NCBI GenBank assembly: GCA_937925855.1
Contig: CALAMO010000020.1
Coordinates: 62,001-126,000, forward strand
Length of the DNA stretch: 64,000 nucleotides
Source of the DNA: an uncultured Thiotrichaceae bacterium
GTDB lineage: Bacteria; Pseudomonadota; Gammaproteobacteria; Thiotrichales; Thiotrichaceae
Direction of reading: 5' to 3'
Below, piece after piece: positions 41,144 to 51,090 of this stretch. Position numbers and translations under genes: made by a program. How positions within the stretch are numbered: the stretch's first letter is position 1; each line of letters opens with the position of its first letter. The notes under the pieces were generated by a model. It made no database searches, was not told the DNA's origin, and saw only the letters and a list, made by a program, of their open reading frames with translations.

Positions 41144-42721
41144 ATGACCCAAGACATCCACTCTGACCGCATCTTAATCCTCGATTTCGGTTCCCAATAC
41201 ACTCAACTCATCGCCCGCCGTGTCCGAGAAATAGGCGTTTACTGCGAAATCTTCCCCTGGGATGTCACTGAACAAGATGTGGCTGCTTTCAACGCAAAAG
41301 GCATTATCCTCGCGGGTAGCCCAGAGTCGGTGTTGGATGATGGCGCACCGTTTGCACCGGCGAATGTGTACACGCAGGGCGTACCCGTCTTAGGTATTTG
41401 TTATGGCATGCAAACCATGGCGCAGCAGCTTGGCGGTAAGGTCGAAGCCTCGGATGAGCGTGAGTTTGGCTATGCCGAAGTGCGTGCCCGTGGGCATACT
41501 GATTTGCTGAAGGGTATTCAGGATCGCACCACGCCCGAAGGTTACGGCATGCTGGATGTGTGGATGTCGCACGGCGATAAGGTCACGGCAATCCCGGATG
41601 GTTTTAAGCTGATGGCGAGTACAGCTAGTGCACCAATTGCGGGCATGGCGGATCAGGCGCGGCGTTTCTATGGCGTGCAGTTCCATCCTGAGGTGACACA
41701 CACCACGCAGGGCATGGCGATCTATCAGCGCTTTGTGAATGATATTTGTGGTTGTAAAAGCCTGTGGACGACGGCAAATATTATTGAGGATAACATCGCT
41801 AACGTGCGTGCCCAGGTGGGTGATGATGAAGTGATTCTGGGTCTGTCCGGCGGGGTGGATTCGTCGGTGGTGGCGGCATTATTGCACCGCGCGATTGGTG
41901 ATCAGCTGACCTGTGTGTTTGTCGATACCGGTTTGCTGCGTCATAACGAGGGTGATCAGGTCATGGCTATGTTCGCGGAGAACATGGGCGTACGGGTGAT
42001 CCGGGTGAATGCGAAGGAACGTTATCTGGCGGCGCTGGCGGGAGAGGCTGACCCAGAGGCGAAGCGTAAGATTATTGGGCGTTTGTTCGTGGAAATTTTT
42101 GATGAAGAATCAGCCAAGCTGAGGAATGCGAAGTGGCTGGCGCAGGGCACGATTTATCCCGATGTGATTGAATCAGCAGGCAGTAAAACCGGCAAGGCGC
42201 ATGTGATTAAGTCGCATCATAATGTCGGTGGGCTGCCGGAGGATATGAAGCTGGGACTGGTTGAACCGCTGCGTGAATTGTTTAAAGACGAGGTGCGGAT
42301 CATGGGGGTGGCGCTGGGGCTGCCCCATGCCATGGTGTATCGCCATCCGTTTCCGGGGCCGGGTTTGGGCGTGCGGATTTTGGGTGAAGTGAAGCAGGAG
42401 TTTGCTGAGCTGCTGCGGCTGGCGGATCATATCTTCATCGAAGAGTTATACAAGAATGACCTGTATGACAAAACCTCACAGGCATTTGCGGTGTTCCTGC
42501 CGGTGAAGTCGGTGGGGGTAATGGGTGATGGGCGGCGCTATGACTATGTGATTGCGCTGCGCGCGGTGGAGACGATTGATTTTATGACGGCGCGCTGGGC
42601 GCACCTGCCCTATGACTTCTTGGACTTGGTGTCGCGCCGGATTATTAACGAGGTCAAAGGGATTTCGCGCGTGGTGTATGACGTGTCGGGTAAGCCGCCT
42701 GCGACGATTGAATGGGAGTGA
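41144..42721 (+). CDS. guaA: GMP synthase (glutamine-hydrolysing)
   Basis: Aminates XMP to GMP. The 525-residue product has the class I glutamine amidotransferase domain (nucleophile in [15 protein letters not shown]) and the ATP pyrophosphatase domain (LSGGVDSSV) with the C-terminal dimerisation domain ending PPATIEWE. The ATG at 41144 gives exactly the usual length. Co-transcribed with guaB. Confidence 0.97.
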   Translation: MTQDIHSDRILILDFGSQYTQLIARRVREIGVYCEIFPWDVTEQDVAAFNAKGIILAGSPESVLDDGAPFAPANVYTQGVPVLGICYGMQTMAQQLGGKVEASDEREFGYAEVRARGHTDLLKGIQDRTTPEGYGMLDVWMSHGDKVTAIPDGFKLMASTASAPIAGMADQARRFYGVQFHPEVTHTTQGMAIYQRFVNDICGCKSLWTTANIIEDNIANVRAQVGDDEVILGLSGGVDSSVVAALLHRAIGDQLTCVFVDTGLLRHNEGDQVMAMFAENMGVRVIRVNAKERYLAALAGEADPEAKRKIIGRLFVEIFDEESAKLRNAKWLAQGTIYPDVIESAGSKTGKAHVIKSHHNVGGLPEDMKLGLVEPLRELFKDEVRIMGVALGLPHAMVYRHPFPGPGLGVRILGEVKQEFAELLRLADHIFIEELYKNDLYDKTSQAFAVFLPVKSVGVMGDGRRYDYVIALRAVETIDFMTARWAHLPYDFLDLVSRRIINEVKGISRVVYDVSGKPPATIEWE

Positions 42722-42726
42722 CGGTG

Positions 42727-43494
42727 ATGTCCCAGCACTTAAGCCGAGAACAGCTCAGCCATTTTGTCCGCTTCGGCTATGTGATTTTGCCGCAGGTGGC
42801 GACGCCGGAACAGCTGGTGCAGCTACGAGCGACGACTGAGGCTGAGCTGGCGGCGCGGCATGAGCCGTTTGAACTGGAGGCCGATGTACAATACCCCGGT
42901 GCGCCCGTTTCAGCGGCGGCTGAGGGCGGGCAAACTATTCGGCGTTTGCTCCAGGCGTATACGCGGCATGAGGTTTACCAGAACTGGGCGGAACACCCCG
43001 CAGTGACCGCTAGTGTTAAGCAGCTTTTGGGCTGTGAGCAGCTGCTGCTGTCGCCGAATCACCATAATTGCATGATGACGAAACAGCCTGCGTTTAGCTC
43101 GCATACGCACTGGCATCGTGATACGCGCTACTGGCGTTTCTCGGATAAGTACCTGATTAATTCATGGCTGGCGTTGGGCGATGAAAAAGCCGAAAACGGG
43201 GGCATGATGATCCTGCCGGGGTCGCATCGTTGGGATGTGAAGCCTGAGGCGCTGGATGCCGCGCAGTTTTTGATTGAGGATCATCCGGCTAATCTGGGGC
43301 GGCTGACTCTGGCGCGGCAGGTGGATTTAAACGCTGGCGACTGTCTGCTGTTTAGCGCGCATTGTTTTCATGCGGCGGGGGCGAATAAGACGGATCAGCG
43401 GAAATTTTCGTTGGTGTTTACCTACCACGGCGAGGGTACGCAAGGCATCGCGGGAACGCGGTCGGCGGTTTTAGCACCGGTAGTGCTGCCGTAG
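42727..43494 (+). CDS. Phytanoyl-CoA dioxygenase (PhyH) family Fe(II)/2-oxoglutarate oxygenase
   Basis: Non-heme iron oxygenase that hydroxylates a small molecule. The 255-residue product has the facial triad HxD (H130, D132 in HWHRDTRYW) and a distal histidine (H215 in AHCFHAAGAN), with R225 as the likely 2-oxoglutarate anchor. The ATG at 42727 follows GGGAG and starts 5 nt after guaA stops, so it may be transcribed with guaBA. The substrate is unknown. Relatives act on ectoine, betaine-like and other amino-acid derivatives. Confidence 0.85.
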   Translation: MSQHLSREQLSHFVRFGYVILPQVATPEQLVQLRATTEAELAARHEPFELEADVQYPGAPVSAAAEGGQTIRRLLQAYTRHEVYQNWAEHPAVTASVKQLLGCEQLLLSPNHHNCMMTKQPAFSSHTHWHRDTRYWRFSDKYLINSWLALGDEKAENGGMMILPGSHRWDVKPEALDAAQFLIEDHPANLGRLTLARQVDLNAGDCLLFSAHCFHAAGANKTDQRKFSLVFTYHGEGTQGIAGTRSAVLAPVVLP

Positions 43495-43507
43495 GGTAGC
43501 TGAGGCC

Positions 43508-44176
43508 TTATTGCGGTAGAAAATCCTCTAGCATGCTGACAATTCGCTTATCCTCCGGTGCGACATGGCTGGGGAAGCTGGCGATTAACTCGCCTTTATG
43601 AATCAAATATTTATGGAAGTTCCATGCCGGATATTCGCCCGCTAATGTGCCCAGCGTAGTATATAGCGGTGAGGCCGACGCCTGGGCGGCGTGCAGTTTT
43701 TCAAACATGGGAAACGAGGTTTTATACTGGCCGTGGCAGACGCTGGCGATTTCTTTTTCGCTGCCGGGGTCTTGGCTGCCAAAATCATTGGACGGCATGC
43801 CGAGCACTACGAAACCACGCGCTTTATATTGCTGGTAGATGTTTTCCAGCCCGCTGAACTGTGGGGTGAAGCCGCAGTGGCTGGCGGTGTTCACCACTAG
43901 CACCGTTTTATCTTTATATGCGGCACACAGATCGATGGTTTGGTCGCTGTTTAACTTGCGCAGGCTAAAGTTGAGCGTGGCCGGACAGTTTTGTGCCGCT
44001 GTTGTAGCCGCTGTTGGACTACTATCGTTCGCAGCTGCTGTTGGCAGTGGGCTAATGAATAAGCAGAAGGCGAATAGTGTGGCTGTGCTAAAGCCCATTC
44101 GGCGGCGAGTGCGGCGGTGCATCATGGCGGCTAGCGAGCGGCAGCGGGCGGTTAAATGGGCTGGATAACTAAACAT
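43508..44176 (-). CDS. Glutathione peroxidase family protein (Cys type), exported
   Basis: Thiol peroxidase reducing hydroperoxides. The domain at about 66-222 has catalytic C101 in NTASHCGFTPQ, the glutamine in the SQDPG stretch and tryptophan in AWNFHKYL. Cysteine replaces selenocysteine. The N-terminus (ATG at 44176, AGGA 8 nt upstream) carries an Arg-rich segment and a hydrophobic stretch at about 30-49, suggesting export or a membrane anchor after an unusually long n-region. An internal ATG would give a more normal signal peptide but has no ribosome site. Confidence 0.87.
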   Translation of the reverse strand: MFSYPAHLTARCRSLAAMMHRRTRRRMGFSTATLFAFCLFISPLPTAAANDSSPTAATTAAQNCPATLNFSLRKLNSDQTIDLCAAYKDKTVLVVNTASHCGFTPQFSGLENIYQQYKARGFVVLGMPSNDFGSQDPGSEKEIASVCHGQYKTSFPMFEKLHAAQASASPLYTTLGTLAGEYPAWNFHKYLIHKGELIASFPSHVAPEDKRIVSMLEDFLPQ

Positions 44177-44301
44177 GAGGCTATTCCTTCAGATTAAGCC
44201 CCTGTTGTAGCAGATTTCAGCTCAGGCCTTCAGAAACGCTAGTGGGAGTAGGGTTGGCCTGCTGTGCCTGCGCTGTGGGCGAGCGCCCATAAAGCTTATG
44301 C

Positions 44302-45648
44302 TCAGGCATAGGTGCGCATAACGCTGCGGATGCCCTGTTCCAGCAGATCCATCATCTGATCGATTTGTGCGCGGTTAATAATGAGCGGCGGGGAAAAAAC
44401 ACACATATTGTTAATGGGCCGCACAATCAGCCCCCGCTTTTGGCAATGTTCATCGATCTGATAGCCCAGCGCCTGATCCTGTTGCAGCGTGCCGTCGCCC
44501 CCGTCGAGCGAGCATTCGACACAGCCAATCAGCCCCATGCCGCGCACATCACACACGATGGGCAGGGCGCGCAGCTGTTGCAGTCGCTGCTGGAAATATG
44601 GGGTGATGTCGCGCACCTGTTGCAGCATATTTTCCCGCTCGATAATTTCAATGTTCTTTAAGGCGGCGGCGCAGCTGACGGGATGGCCGGAATAGGTATA
44701 GCCGTTGGAGAACGTGGCCTTATACCCCTGTAGGTCCTGCATCAGCCGATCAGAGATAATGCAGGCGCCCAACGGCACATAGCCAGAGGTAATGCCTTTG
44801 GCGGTGGTGATCATGTCTGGCTGAATATCGAAGACGGTCTCTGAGGCAAACCAGTGGCCGAGGCGACCAAAGGCGGTGACCACTTCATCAGAAATATACA
44901 GCACATCGTAGCGCCGACAGACTTCAAGGCAGCGCTTATGGTAGCCCGGCGGTGGGATGATCACACCACCGGATGCCAGAATGGGTTCAGCAATAAACGC
45001 GCCGACCCGCTCTGGCCCCAGCGTAACAATGGCCTGTTCCAGCTCGTTCACCTTCGCCGTGCAGAACTGTTCAATACTCTGTTCCTGCGGGCGGCGGAAG
45101 GGGTTAACGTGCCCGAGGAAGTGGCTCAGCTCGGCGGAGGTGTCCATAAAGCTGCGGTCGCGCTCCTTACCGGATACGGAGGCGGCGAGATAGCTGCTGC
45201 CGTGGTAAGCCTGCTGACGCGAGATCACCACTTTTTTCTCGGGCCGTCCGCGAACATTATTATAAAAGTGCACAAAGCGCAGCGCGCTATCGACCGCTGT
45301 GGAGCCGCCGGTGGTGAAAAAGACATGATTCAAATCACCGGGCGCTAGCGTGGCGATTTTGGCGGCGAGTTGGGTCGCTGGCTGTGCGGTTAGGTTCCAG
45401 GGGGAGTAATAGGCGGTCTGCATCACCTGGGCGGCGATGGCATCGGCCATTTCTTGTCGTCCGTAGCCAATCTGCATACACCACATGCCGCCGGGGCCAT
45501 CAATCAGCTGACGGCCCTGTTCATCGCGGACATAAATACCCTCGGCGGACTGCGCGAGGGTGCGCTGCTGCGTCCCGTAATCCGCCATGCCTTCCCAGGG
45601 GTGAACAAAATGCTGATTGTCGAAGGCGCGCTGTTGGTCGATATTCAT
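44302..45648 (-). CDS. Class III PLP-dependent aminotransferase
   Basis: Omega-amino-acid or diamine transaminase of the pyruvate/2-oxoglutarate type. The 448-residue product has the PLP-binding aspartate in ISDEVVTAFGR and the Schiff-base lysine in TTAKGITSGYVPLGA. The ATG at 45648 has AGGA 9 nt upstream. It starts 16 nt after marC, at the end of the probable betaine operon. The substrate is unresolved. Relatives use taurine, beta-alanine or putrescine. Confidence 0.88.
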   Translation of the reverse strand: MNIDQQRAFDNQHFVHPWEGMADYGTQQRTLAQSAEGIYVRDEQGRQLIDGPGGMWCMQIGYGRQEMADAIAAQVMQTAYYSPWNLTAQPATQLAAKIATLAPGDLNHVFFTTGGSTAVDSALRFVHFYNNVRGRPEKKVVISRQQAYHGSSYLAASVSGKERDRSFMDTSAELSHFLGHVNPFRRPQEQSIEQFCTAKVNELEQAIVTLGPERVGAFIAEPILASGGVIIPPPGYHKRCLEVCRRYDVLYISDEVVTAFGRLGHWFASETVFDIQPDMITTAKGITSGYVPLGACIISDRLMQDLQGYKATFSNGYTYSGHPVSCAAALKNIEIIERENMLQQVRDITPYFQQRLQQLRALPIVCDVRGMGLIGCVECSLDGGDGTLQQDQALGYQIDEHCQKRGLIVRPINNMCVFSPPLIINRAQIDQMMDLLEQGIRSVMRTYA

Positions 45649-45664
45649 GGCTAGGTATCCTGTG

Positions 45665-46306
45665 TTATGACGCGATGAGACCCCTGATGCCGTCAGCAAT
45701 ATACTGCACTGAAAGTGCTGCGAGCAGCACGCCGAGGAGACGGGTGAAAATCATTTTGCCGTTGTTACTGATATATTTATCCAGCCTTTCTGCGGCGATT
45801 AAGACGATGACCGTTAATAGCATTAGGGCAATAATAATGCCCATTAGCACCAAGATACCTAGCCAGGCATTATGGTTGCCAGCGGCCGACATTTGGGAGG
45901 ATAAGATAATCGTGGCCGAAATGGTGCCGGGGCCGGCCAGCAAAGGAATCGCCAGCGGAAAAACCGCAATATTGGAAATATGATCCTTGAGCGCCGATTC
46001 TGAAATCTGTTCTTTGCGCTCCTGTCGTTTGGCGTAAAGCATCTCAAAGGCAGTGTAAAACAAGAGTAAACCACCTGCGACCCGAAAGGCATCGATAGTA
46101 ATGCCCATCGCATCGAGGATACCCGTACCGGTAACTGCGAACAGGCCTAGGATTAAGAATGCGATTATACCGCCACGTAGCGCAACCGAGCGCCGCGCCA
46201 GTGTGCTCATACCCGCCGTTAAGCCGAGAAACAATGGGGCATTGCCCACGGGGTCAATCGTGACAAACAGGGTCACAAAGGCATTTAGGATAAGATCAGC
46301 TGTCAC
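45665..46306 (-). CDS. MarC family integral membrane protein
   Basis: Six-helix inner-membrane protein (UPF0056/MarC) of unknown substrate. Members have been suggested to move small amino-acid-like molecules. The 213-residue product opens with the family signature FVTIDPVGNAPLFLGLT and contains PLAIPLLAGPGTIS. It lies between the Rieske oxygenase (41-nt gap) and the aminotransferase (16-nt gap), so a transport role for that pathway is plausible. Confidence 0.9.
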   Translation of the reverse strand: MTADLILNAFVTLFVTIDPVGNAPLFLGLTAGMSTLARRSVALRGGIIAFLILGLFAVTGTGILDAMGITIDAFRVAGGLLLFYTAFEMLYAKRQERKEQISESALKDHISNIAVFPLAIPLLAGPGTISATIILSSQMSAAGNHNAWLGILVLMGIIIALMLLTVIVLIAAERLDKYISNNGKMIFTRLLGVLLAALSVQYIADGIRGLIAS

Positions 46307-46347
46307 GGGTATATTCCCTGGCCGCGACTCTGCGGTGATTATAGTGT

Positions 46348-47592
46348 TTAACCATCGTATCTATTTGCCAGCGTGCTGAGATAGTTTGAGTAAAAGTCGG
46401 CTATCCCACCTTCCATCTGCGATAGCGGGCCACCGCGATAGTGCAGTGAGTTTACCCCAGCCTGATTATGGCGAATGATCTTTTCATCGGCCTGTGTGGT
46501 GACATCCCACAGCCAGATGAGTTTTTCAAGGTCATAGTCGCGGCCTGCCTCTGCTTCTGCTTGCACCAGCCACACGGTTTGTATTTCGGTTTCTTGTGGG
46601 CCAGTCGGCAGGAAGCGATAGCCCACCACATGATCTGAGTACAGCAGAAAGTTATTCAGCATGCCGATTTGCAGGTCGGTGGCTCCGCCGTCGTAGCTGC
46701 TGAGCGTGCCTAATAATGGGGCTAAGGGCTGGCCGTCTTCACTGCCAGTGTCATAGCCTGGATACAGCGGATAGCGGCGGTAGTATGCGCTGTGGCCCGC
46801 ATGCTGCCCGCTAGTATCCGTCATCGAGATTTCTGTTGTGGGCAAGCCGGCGCTAATACAGCGCCTATGCAATTCCGGCGTCATACGGACGAAGGCCTCG
46901 GGGTCTTTGATACTATGTGAGCGGGCGTATTCGCGGTGTGATGGCGCGCAGTGATAGCATTCCATGTAGTTCTCAAGCGCCAGTTTCCAGTTAGCGGCGA
47001 CCGGGTAGCTGGCTTGATGCACTACTTTCAGCTGCTCCAACCCAAAAGGTTGCGTCAGCGGGGCCAGCCGCGCAAGTTCTGCCGCTAGCGGCGGCGGGTT
47101 GGCGGCTAAGGAAATAAACAGCAGCCCCTGATACTCGACTAAATGGGCCGGTAACAGCGGGTAGTCCTCGCGCTTAAAGTCCTCCGGCATCAGGTGTAGC
47201 CGTCCAGCGCGCAGTTCGCCATTCAGCTGATAGCTCCAGGCATGATAAGGGCAGGTAAAGCGGCGTGCATTGCCGCTTTGTTCCAGGCAAACCCGCGAGC
47301 CGCGATGGCGACAAACATTGAGGTGGGCGTGCAGCTGGCCGCTTTCATCCCGCGTGATAATGACGGACTCTGTGCCAAACTCAAATAGGAAATAATCGCC
47401 GCTGTTCGGTAGCTGGCTGCTGTGTCCGACCCAATGCCAGCTCTCGCCCCAGTAGTGCTGGAGGTCGTATTGATAGATCGCGTCTGAGGTGTAGAAGTCA
47501 CGTTCTAGCGCGAAACCGGGCGGTTGGCGGGCGATTAAGCGGCACAGCTTATCTGGGCTGAGTGCAGGGTGCAGTGTGGGGTGGGTGGGCAT
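46348..47592 (-). CDS. Rieske oxygenase alpha subunit, quaternary-ammonium (betaine) type
   Basis: Likely N-demethylates a betaine such as glycine betaine or proline betaine. The 414-residue product has the Rieske cluster site C94-x-H96 and C114-x2-H117 (CRHRGS, CPYHAW) and the catalytic iron site H214/H219 in ECYHCAPSH. The bridging residue is glutamate (E211) rather than the usual aspartate, as in carnitine monooxygenase CntA and related betaine oxygenases. No reductase partner is adjacent. Its ATG overlaps the stop of the flavoprotein gene by one base. Confidence 0.87.
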   Translation of the reverse strand: MPTHPTLHPALSPDKLCRLIARQPPGFALERDFYTSDAIYQYDLQHYWGESWHWVGHSSQLPNSGDYFLFEFGTESVIITRDESGQLHAHLNVCRHRGSRVCLEQSGNARRFTCPYHAWSYQLNGELRAGRLHLMPEDFKREDYPLLPAHLVEYQGLLFISLAANPPPLAAELARLAPLTQPFGLEQLKVVHQASYPVAANWKLALENYMECYHCAPSHREYARSHSIKDPEAFVRMTPELHRRCISAGLPTTEISMTDTSGQHAGHSAYYRRYPLYPGYDTGSEDGQPLAPLLGTLSSYDGGATDLQIGMLNNFLLYSDHVVGYRFLPTGPQETEIQTVWLVQAEAEAGRDYDLEKLIWLWDVTTQADEKIIRHNQAGVNSLHYRGGPLSQMEGGIADFYSNYLSTLANRYDG

Positions 47593-49697
47593 TAGGCAGA
47601 CTCCAGGGAAGGCATTTCGCGCCGGAATAGGGCTTGTTCAATGCGCAGCGGATCCGCCTGGAAATTCTCTGCGGCTAAATGACCGTTAAACACCGCATCG
47701 GCAATTAGGCCGGGCGATAGCGCATCACCGATTAAGGTGATCTGCCAGTCCGCTTTGGCGGCTTCGGTTTGCTTGAGCGCGTCTAGCGCCTGATAAAGCG
47801 AGGTGTCCGGCAGGCGCTCTGTCACTAGGATCAGGGTGGCGCAGGCGATGGCGTCGGTGGTGCCGGTGTAGTGACAGCGGGTTTGTACCGAATCAGCATC
47901 GACCTTATGCAGGGTTTTACCGGTGATAATCTGTACGTTCTGTTGCAACAGCGTGGCCTGAATGCGTTCTTGTTCCAGCGTGTGCTCCGTCCACGGTGAC
48001 ACGACGCTGGCTGGGGTGACGAAGGTCACGGTGTGACCGCTGCTGCTGAGCTGATCGGCGATGACTCCAGCCATATACGCCTGATCATCATCGTAAATCA
48101 CCACTGGCCCGGCGGCGATGGCGTGTCCGGCCATGATTTGGTCTGGGGTGAGTACACTCATACCGCTGCTGCTAGCAACAGACTGAGGTCGCTGGCTAAG
48201 TCCGGCCAGCGGTGTACGCTGACTGCGGCCAACGCCATCTGCGCGCCAGTGCGAGCCGGTGGCGAGAAAGATATTGCTGATGCCTAATTCCTGCACCATG
48301 GCGGCATCGACGCGGCTGTCGGTATATAGCGCTACGTTCGGTAATTGCTTCAGCGCATAAGTGCGGTAATCAGCGACGCGGCCCCAGGCCGATAAGCCTT
48401 TGAGCGCGGCTTCTGTTCTGACCCGTCCGCCCAGCTGTGTGTGGGCTTCGCTTAGAATGACCTGATAGCCACGTTTCGCTAGCTGCAAGCTGCATTCCAG
48501 CCCGGCTGGCCCAGCGCCGACCACCAGTGTCTGCGCGTCTGATTTTTTCGGGCTGGCGCGTTCGGGATGCCAGCCACGACGCCATTCCTCGCCCATCGTT
48601 GGATTTTGAGTGCAGCGGATTGGCACGCCGAGATTATCTGCGGAAACGCAGATGTTACAGCCGATACATTCGCGAATTTCGTCGCTGCGGTTGTCGCGGA
48701 TTTTGTTCGGTAGATAAGGATCGGCAATCGAGGGGCGCGCGGCTCCAATCAAATCAACCACGCCGCGTTTCACCATCGATACCATGGTGTCTGGTGAATT
48801 TAGGCGGCCTACTGCGACTACGGGTTTAGTGGTGACCTGTTTGACAAATTCGATATAGGGGGTCTGATAGCCCTCTTGCAGCGCAAAACGTGTGGTTTGC
48901 GAATCATTCGACCAGTCCGAGACATTCACATCCCACAGGTCAGGCAGCTCGGCCAATAGTTCTACCACGGCGCGACCCTCTTCTTGAGCCTGCATGCCGT
49001 CCATGCCTTTCAGCTCGTCTACCGCAAAGCGGAAGGCCACGGCACAGCTATCGCCAACGGCTTCCTGGGTGTCTTGTAGAATTTCACGGGTCAAGCGGAT
49101 GCGGTTCTCTAGACGGCCACCGTATTCATCGCTGCGGGTATTAAATTCGGGCAGCATAAATTGTTGGGTCAACGTCATGCCGTGTCCGGCGTAGACATAG
49201 ATAATATCGAATCCGGCCTGTTTAGCGTTGAGCGCGGCTTGACGATGCCAGCGCCGCAGTTCACGGATGTCACGTTTATCCATGGCCCGCGCCTGGAGTG
49301 TGTTCACCGCATGCTGGGCCATAGGGCTCGGTGCTAGCGGGGGGGTGCGCGAGAACAGGTTGGGTGAGTGGTAGCCGTTATGCGCCAGTTCGATCGCCGC
49401 TAACGCGCCGTGCTGGTGCACCGCCTCGGTCATTAGCTGTAAGGCGGGGATATCGCGCTTATCCCACAGCCGCTGTTCCGCGTAGGGCGATAGGTCTGAG
49501 CTGGGATGAATTTCAGTTTCTTCGGTGCTGACCACCGCCCAGCCACCTTCGGCTTTCATACCGCGCATAGCGGCGTGAGCTTGGGGGCGCAGATGGCCCA
49601 TGCCGCAGCAGTGTGGCACCTGATAAAAGCGGTTTTTGGCGGTGACCGGGCCAATTTTTACTGGCTCAAACAGGATGTCATAAGGGCGGGTGGACAT
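47592..49697 (-). CDS. Trimethylamine dehydrogenase-like FMN/4Fe-4S/FAD oxidoreductase (DgcA/StcD-like)
   Basis: Probably oxidatively demethylates a methylated amine released by the Rieske enzyme. The 701-residue product has an Old Yellow Enzyme barrel (KIGPVTAKNRFYQVPHC, IELAHNGYH), a 4Fe-4S site at C344, C347, C350 and C362 (CIGCNIC; CTQNP) followed by EEWRRGWHPE, and a dinucleotide domain (VVGAGPAGLE). Cofactor spacing and the GWHPE motif match trimethylamine and dimethylglycine dehydrogenases. It is coupled to the Rieske gene by TAATG. Confidence 0.87.
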   Translation of the reverse strand: MSTRPYDILFEPVKIGPVTAKNRFYQVPHCCGMGHLRPQAHAAMRGMKAEGGWAVVSTEETEIHPSSDLSPYAEQRLWDKRDIPALQLMTEAVHQHGALAAIELAHNGYHSPNLFSRTPPLAPSPMAQHAVNTLQARAMDKRDIRELRRWHRQAALNAKQAGFDIIYVYAGHGMTLTQQFMLPEFNTRSDEYGGRLENRIRLTREILQDTQEAVGDSCAVAFRFAVDELKGMDGMQAQEEGRAVVELLAELPDLWDVNVSDWSNDSQTTRFALQEGYQTPYIEFVKQVTTKPVVAVGRLNSPDTMVSMVKRGVVDLIGAARPSIADPYLPNKIRDNRSDEIRECIGCNICVSADNLGVPIRCTQNPTMGEEWRRGWHPERASPKKSDAQTLVVGAGPAGLECSLQLAKRGYQVILSEAHTQLGGRVRTEAALKGLSAWGRVADYRTYALKQLPNVALYTDSRVDAAMVQELGISNIFLATGSHWRADGVGRSQRTPLAGLSQRPQSVASSSGMSVLTPDQIMAGHAIAAGPVVIYDDDQAYMAGVIADQLSSSGHTVTFVTPASVVSPWTEHTLEQERIQATLLQQNVQIITGKTLHKVDADSVQTRCHYTGTTDAIACATLILVTERLPDTSLYQALDALKQTEAAKADWQITLIGDALSPGLIADAVFNGHLAAENFQADPLRIEQALFRREMPSLESA

Positions 49698-49706
49698 GAG
49701 CTACTC

Positions 49707-50921
49707 CTACTGTGTGATTAGGCCGCAGTCGCGTAGGTGTTCCATAAACTTGCGCCGCCGCTGGTATTTCTCGATTAAGGTCTGGAATCTGGGTGTGAAC
49801 TGCTCCGTTTCCCCTTCTTGCGCCGCTAGATCGTGCAAATCGTTGAGGTGCTTAGCGGCTTGGGCATAGCCTTTGGCTTGGCCTTGTTCGACCAGCTGTG
49901 CGGCTTCCTGCCAGAGTTCTTCCTTGCGCGCGCTTAATTTCGCCAGCTGGGTGGCGCGTTTCTTGGCCGCGATTTGACGTTTGTGCTCGGCGGCGGCGGC
50001 GGCTTTTTGGGCGGCTTCTTTTTCTATTTTATAACGGTAGTTTTGACAGGTATCAAGCAGCGCCTGGATACCGCGTCGTTCCGGTGATGTGGTGTGTGTC
50101 GTCGGCTCTGCATCGGCAGTGTGTTCAGTGGCGTTGGCCTGCTGCCAGAGCATTTTTAGGCGACGATTCAGATGGAGTTCGAGCTTATCTTCGCCCCGAC
50201 TGAGCCGCAGCAGGTAGTCGTCTTTCTCCGGCAGTGATAACAGTGGTAGCCATTCTTCTGGCTTGAATGCGGGCTGCTTGGACAGGGGCGGGCTGTTCAG
50301 GGCCAGTGCCGCAATGTCGAGCCGGTCGATTTGCAGCAGCTCAGCAAATGCCTGTTGTGCTCGGGATAAGTCCTGCAAGCCCGCTGGTAATGGGGGCTCT
50401 GTGGTGTCTTCCGCAATCTCATCGTCACACAATGCCTGTTCTGCGGCTTTAAACCAGGCCAGGTATAACACTCGTAAATCGCCGCGCAGCAATTCATCGC
50501 GCAGCAGCAGCATCTCATTCAGCCAGCCGCTGCCTTCGATGGCGTCGCCTTCACCGTCTGTGCTATCGGCCTGCGCATTGATCGCTTTGAAATGCAGGTC
50601 GAGCATAATATGGCTGCCGCTGCGGTAGTGGCTGATCGTATCCGCAATAAGAAAATCATCGCACTGGCTGGCTTCAAACAGGCTGGCAGGCAGGCGGAAC
50701 AGCAAGCGGCGCGCGCCTGCGCTGTTCACATGGAGCATTAGGTCGAACATATTATGTACGAGCTGCTCAGCATCACCGCGAAAAGCACCGTACTGGTAGA
50801 CAAACTCAGCGCGGCGATTATTGATGGTGGCGCGGCTGGAAAGGTGCTGTAACTCGTCTATTTGTGAGGGGGTCAGTGATCGGTCGATGGCCCTGAAATC
50901 GTAATATTGATAATCGCTCAT
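49707..50921 (-). CDS. Conserved protein of unknown function
   Basis: I recognise the opening MSDYQYYDFRAIDRSLT as one that recurs in uncharacterised bacterial proteins, but no function. The 404-residue product is soluble, with acidic middle regions and a basic Ala/Lys-rich coiled coil at about 290-370 (KEAAQKAAAAAEHKRQIAAK). There is no signal peptide or catalytic motif I can name. It begins the probable operon with the flavoprotein (9-nt gap) and the Rieske gene. Confidence 0.8.
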   Translation of the reverse strand: MSDYQYYDFRAIDRSLTPSQIDELQHLSSRATINNRRAEFVYQYGAFRGDAEQLVHNMFDLMLHVNSAGARRLLFRLPASLFEASQCDDFLIADTISHYRSGSHIMLDLHFKAINAQADSTDGEGDAIEGSGWLNEMLLLRDELLRGDLRVLYLAWFKAAEQALCDDEIAEDTTEPPLPAGLQDLSRAQQAFAELLQIDRLDIAALALNSPPLSKQPAFKPEEWLPLLSLPEKDDYLLRLSRGEDKLELHLNRRLKMLWQQANATEHTADAEPTTHTTSPERRGIQALLDTCQNYRYKIEKEAAQKAAAAAEHKRQIAAKKRATQLAKLSARKEELWQEAAQLVEQGQAKGYAQAAKHLNDLHDLAAQEGETEQFTPRFQTLIEKYQRRRKFMEHLRDCGLITQ

Positions 50922-51090
50922 GAATTTTTATAGTGCCGTTAGTCGATAGGGTGGTCTCAATGGTAGCGATGATAACAAATCGTAACGGGTCTTGGGTATG
51001 CATGTAACGCGATGTGACTACTTATCGGGCCGGTGGTTGTTGAGTCTTTGTCGATCCGTGCGGGGATACATAGACGGGGCAGCGGCCCGT

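Noticed and set aside
44261-44300. Terminator between the aminotransferase and glutathione peroxidase genes
   Set aside because: GGGC/GCCC arms form only a short stem with no T run on the minus strand.
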